A stretch of 64,000 nt of DNA from Cordylochernes scorpioides (taxonomy: Eukaryota > Arthropoda > Arachnida > Pseudoscorpiones > Chernetidae), in contig CP092873.1 in the NCBI GenBank assembly GCA_030710605.1, positions 881,900-945,899 of the forward strand, written 5' to 3'. The notes beneath the pieces are model-generated. The model was not told the origin of the DNA, ran no database searches, and saw nothing but the letters and a program-made list of their open reading frames with translations. The translations under genes were made by a program, and so were the position numbers. Shown here piece after piece: positions 63,955 to 64,000 of this stretch; the stretch's first letter is position 1, and each line of letters opens with the position of its first letter.

Positions 63955-64000
63955 AAATGTCACCTCCCGTTAAAATATAGACACCAAAAATAGACGCCAT
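63955..64000. mobile_element. family B left end, cut by window edge
   Basis: 'gtcacctcccgttaaaatat' and 'caccaaaaatagacgccat' match the left terminus of family B elements; the rest lies beyond the window. Confidence 0.6.

Overview
This is an AT-rich, repeat-dominated eukaryotic window, almost certainly from an invertebrate animal. The evidence is non-LTR retrotransposons of R1-like and Tx1-like type, a Penelope-like element with a GIY-YIG nuclease, a hAT relic, Helitron-type 3' ends, tRNA-derived SINEs, a tRNA-Tyr with a short intron, and one host-type gene for an immunoglobulin-domain membrane protein. I cannot name the phylum. There are no bacterial features.

Layout. 1-990 is a ~70-bp minisatellite. 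1.5-12 kb carries arrays of a 118-bp satellite (1507-2447, 5512-6100, 8285-11912) between short mobile elements with inverted-repeat ends. 12.7-16.7 kb holds MITEs, fold-back elements and a SINE. 16.75-20.0 kb is an R1-like LINE with one frameshift. 20.0-21.03 kb is a tandem array ending in a Helitron-type 3' hairpin. 21.3-24.0 kb is a duplicated satellite-plus-flank block. 24-33.8 kb is nested insertions, with the tRNA-Tyr at 27.44-27.53 kb and a 1.86-kb hAT relic at 30.5-32.3 kb. 33.83-39.21 kb is a near full-length two-ORF Tx1-like LINE flanked on both sides by (TA)n. 39.23-40.59 kb is a giant palindrome. 44.5-47.0 kb is a head-to-head pair of Penelope-like copies. 49.3-57.8 kb is again short elements and arrays. 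The only convincing host protein gene is at 58.5-60.6 kb (two Ig domains, one membrane span, lysine-rich tail). 60.7-64 kb returns to SINEs, a minisatellite and fold-back elements.

Main discovery. Several short (~150-350 bp) repeat families contain type I hammerhead ribozyme motifs: the CUGANGA box, a closed stem II, GAA, a minimal palindromic stem III, a cleavage site (GUC or GUU) and a paired stem I. The cleanest are at 6686-6725 (+), 49442-49481 (-), 24365-24404 (-), 7110-7164 (-, one core base changed) and a copy split by the hAT insertion at 30459-32375 (-). Stem II covaries between copies (GGGC/GCCC versus GCGC/GCGC), and the A and B families have different stem I and stem III sequences with the same fold. 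Several of the same elements also carry a perfect or near-perfect CTCF-type consensus next to their ends. With the Penelope-like element nearby, this suggests a set of non-autonomous, ribozyme-bearing retroelements, an inference that needs database and folding checks.
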